Shown here: in pieces, positions 63,909-64,000 of the stretch
How the letters are laid out: each line of letters opens with the position of its first letter
How positions within the stretch are numbered: the stretch's first letter is position 1
Assembly (NCBI RefSeq): GCF_030411995.1
Contig: NZ_JASNRC010000001.1
Location: 121,114-185,113 of the forward strand
Source of the DNA: Massilia sp. YIM B02769
GTDB taxonomy: Bacteria > Pseudomonadota > Gammaproteobacteria > Burkholderiales > Burkholderiaceae_D
Direction of reading: 5' to 3'
Length of the DNA stretch: 64,000 bases
Made by a program: the position numbers and the translations under genes
The notes under the pieces: generated by a model
Seen by the model: the letters and a program-made list of their open reading frames with translations, nothing else
What the model was told of the DNA's origin: nothing
Database searches by the model: none

Positions 63909-64000
63909 TGTCGGTGACCGATGACCCGGGTCGGTGACGATTCGGGTCTTCGGTTACGATGGTTGTTTGGATACGTCGTACCGGTGGGGTGGAAAACCCA

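Overview
The window is a 64 kb chromosomal segment of a GC-rich betaproteobacterium. The gene order mlaFEDACB - ABC exporter - ibaG - murA - hisGDCBHAFIE - hinT - tatABC is the layout expected in Burkholderiales. The many short REP-type hairpins (stem GTGGGCAC/GTGCCCAC and relatives) point to Oxalobacteraceae, something like Massilia, Telluria, Duganella or Janthinobacterium. That family-level placement is inference from gene content; no rRNA gene or other marker is present. No tRNA, rRNA, CRISPR array, prophage or complete classical insertion sequence was seen.

Layout. 1-8.5 kb: end of a GMC oxidoreductase, slyX, the Rep helicase, an AtaL-like protein, a REP-associated tyrosine transposase (RAYT 1) bracketed by REP hairpins, a dihydrolipoamide-dehydrogenase-like flavoprotein, and priA. 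8.5-9.04 kb: an AT-rich gap with a cluster of DnaA-box-like 9-mers. 9-19 kb: hemE, an S9 peptidase translationally coupled to a 1378-residue SNF2-type ATPase, a secreted DUF885 protein, a 29-bp inverted-repeat element and a lone MbcA/ParS/Xre-type antitoxin. 19-36.6 kb: one minus-strand run of 24 genes for outer-membrane lipid asymmetry (mla), an ABC exporter, peptidoglycan synthesis (murA), histidine biosynthesis with a DNA methyltransferase embedded between hisD and hisC, hinT and Tat export. 37-47 kb: a small secreted protein, gltBD, a second RAYT-like gene with a cluster of hairpins, and a two-component system. 47-52 kb: a second SNF2-type ATPase and an AT-rich islet with two small unknown genes. 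52-58 kb: tex, a GNAT acetyltransferase, a small membrane protein, grxD, ubiX and an XRE regulator. 58-64 kb: an MBL-fold hydrolase divergent from a LiuR-type MerR regulator, isovaleryl-CoA dehydrogenase, and aceK running in frame, with no stop codon, into a thiolase gene.

How genes work together. The mla genes encode a phospholipid transport system with its outer-membrane lipoprotein and periplasmic carrier. The his genes encode the pathway from PRPP/ATP to histidine, except HisZ (needed by the short HisG seen here) and a histidinol-phosphate phosphatase. GltB and GltD form glutamate synthase. TatABC form the twin-arginine translocase. LiuR, isovaleryl-CoA dehydrogenase and probably the MBL hydrolase form a leucine/branched-acid regulon, since the same 17-bp palindromic site stands in front of them.

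Most unusual points: the stop-less aceK-thiolase reading frame; about 19 REP hairpins whose variable tips stay self-complementary and usually match between the two partners of a pair; a RAYT-like protein with Phe at the catalytic Tyr position; a methyltransferase tied into the his operon by ATGA overlaps on both sides; and a candidate DnaA-binding region between hemE and priA.
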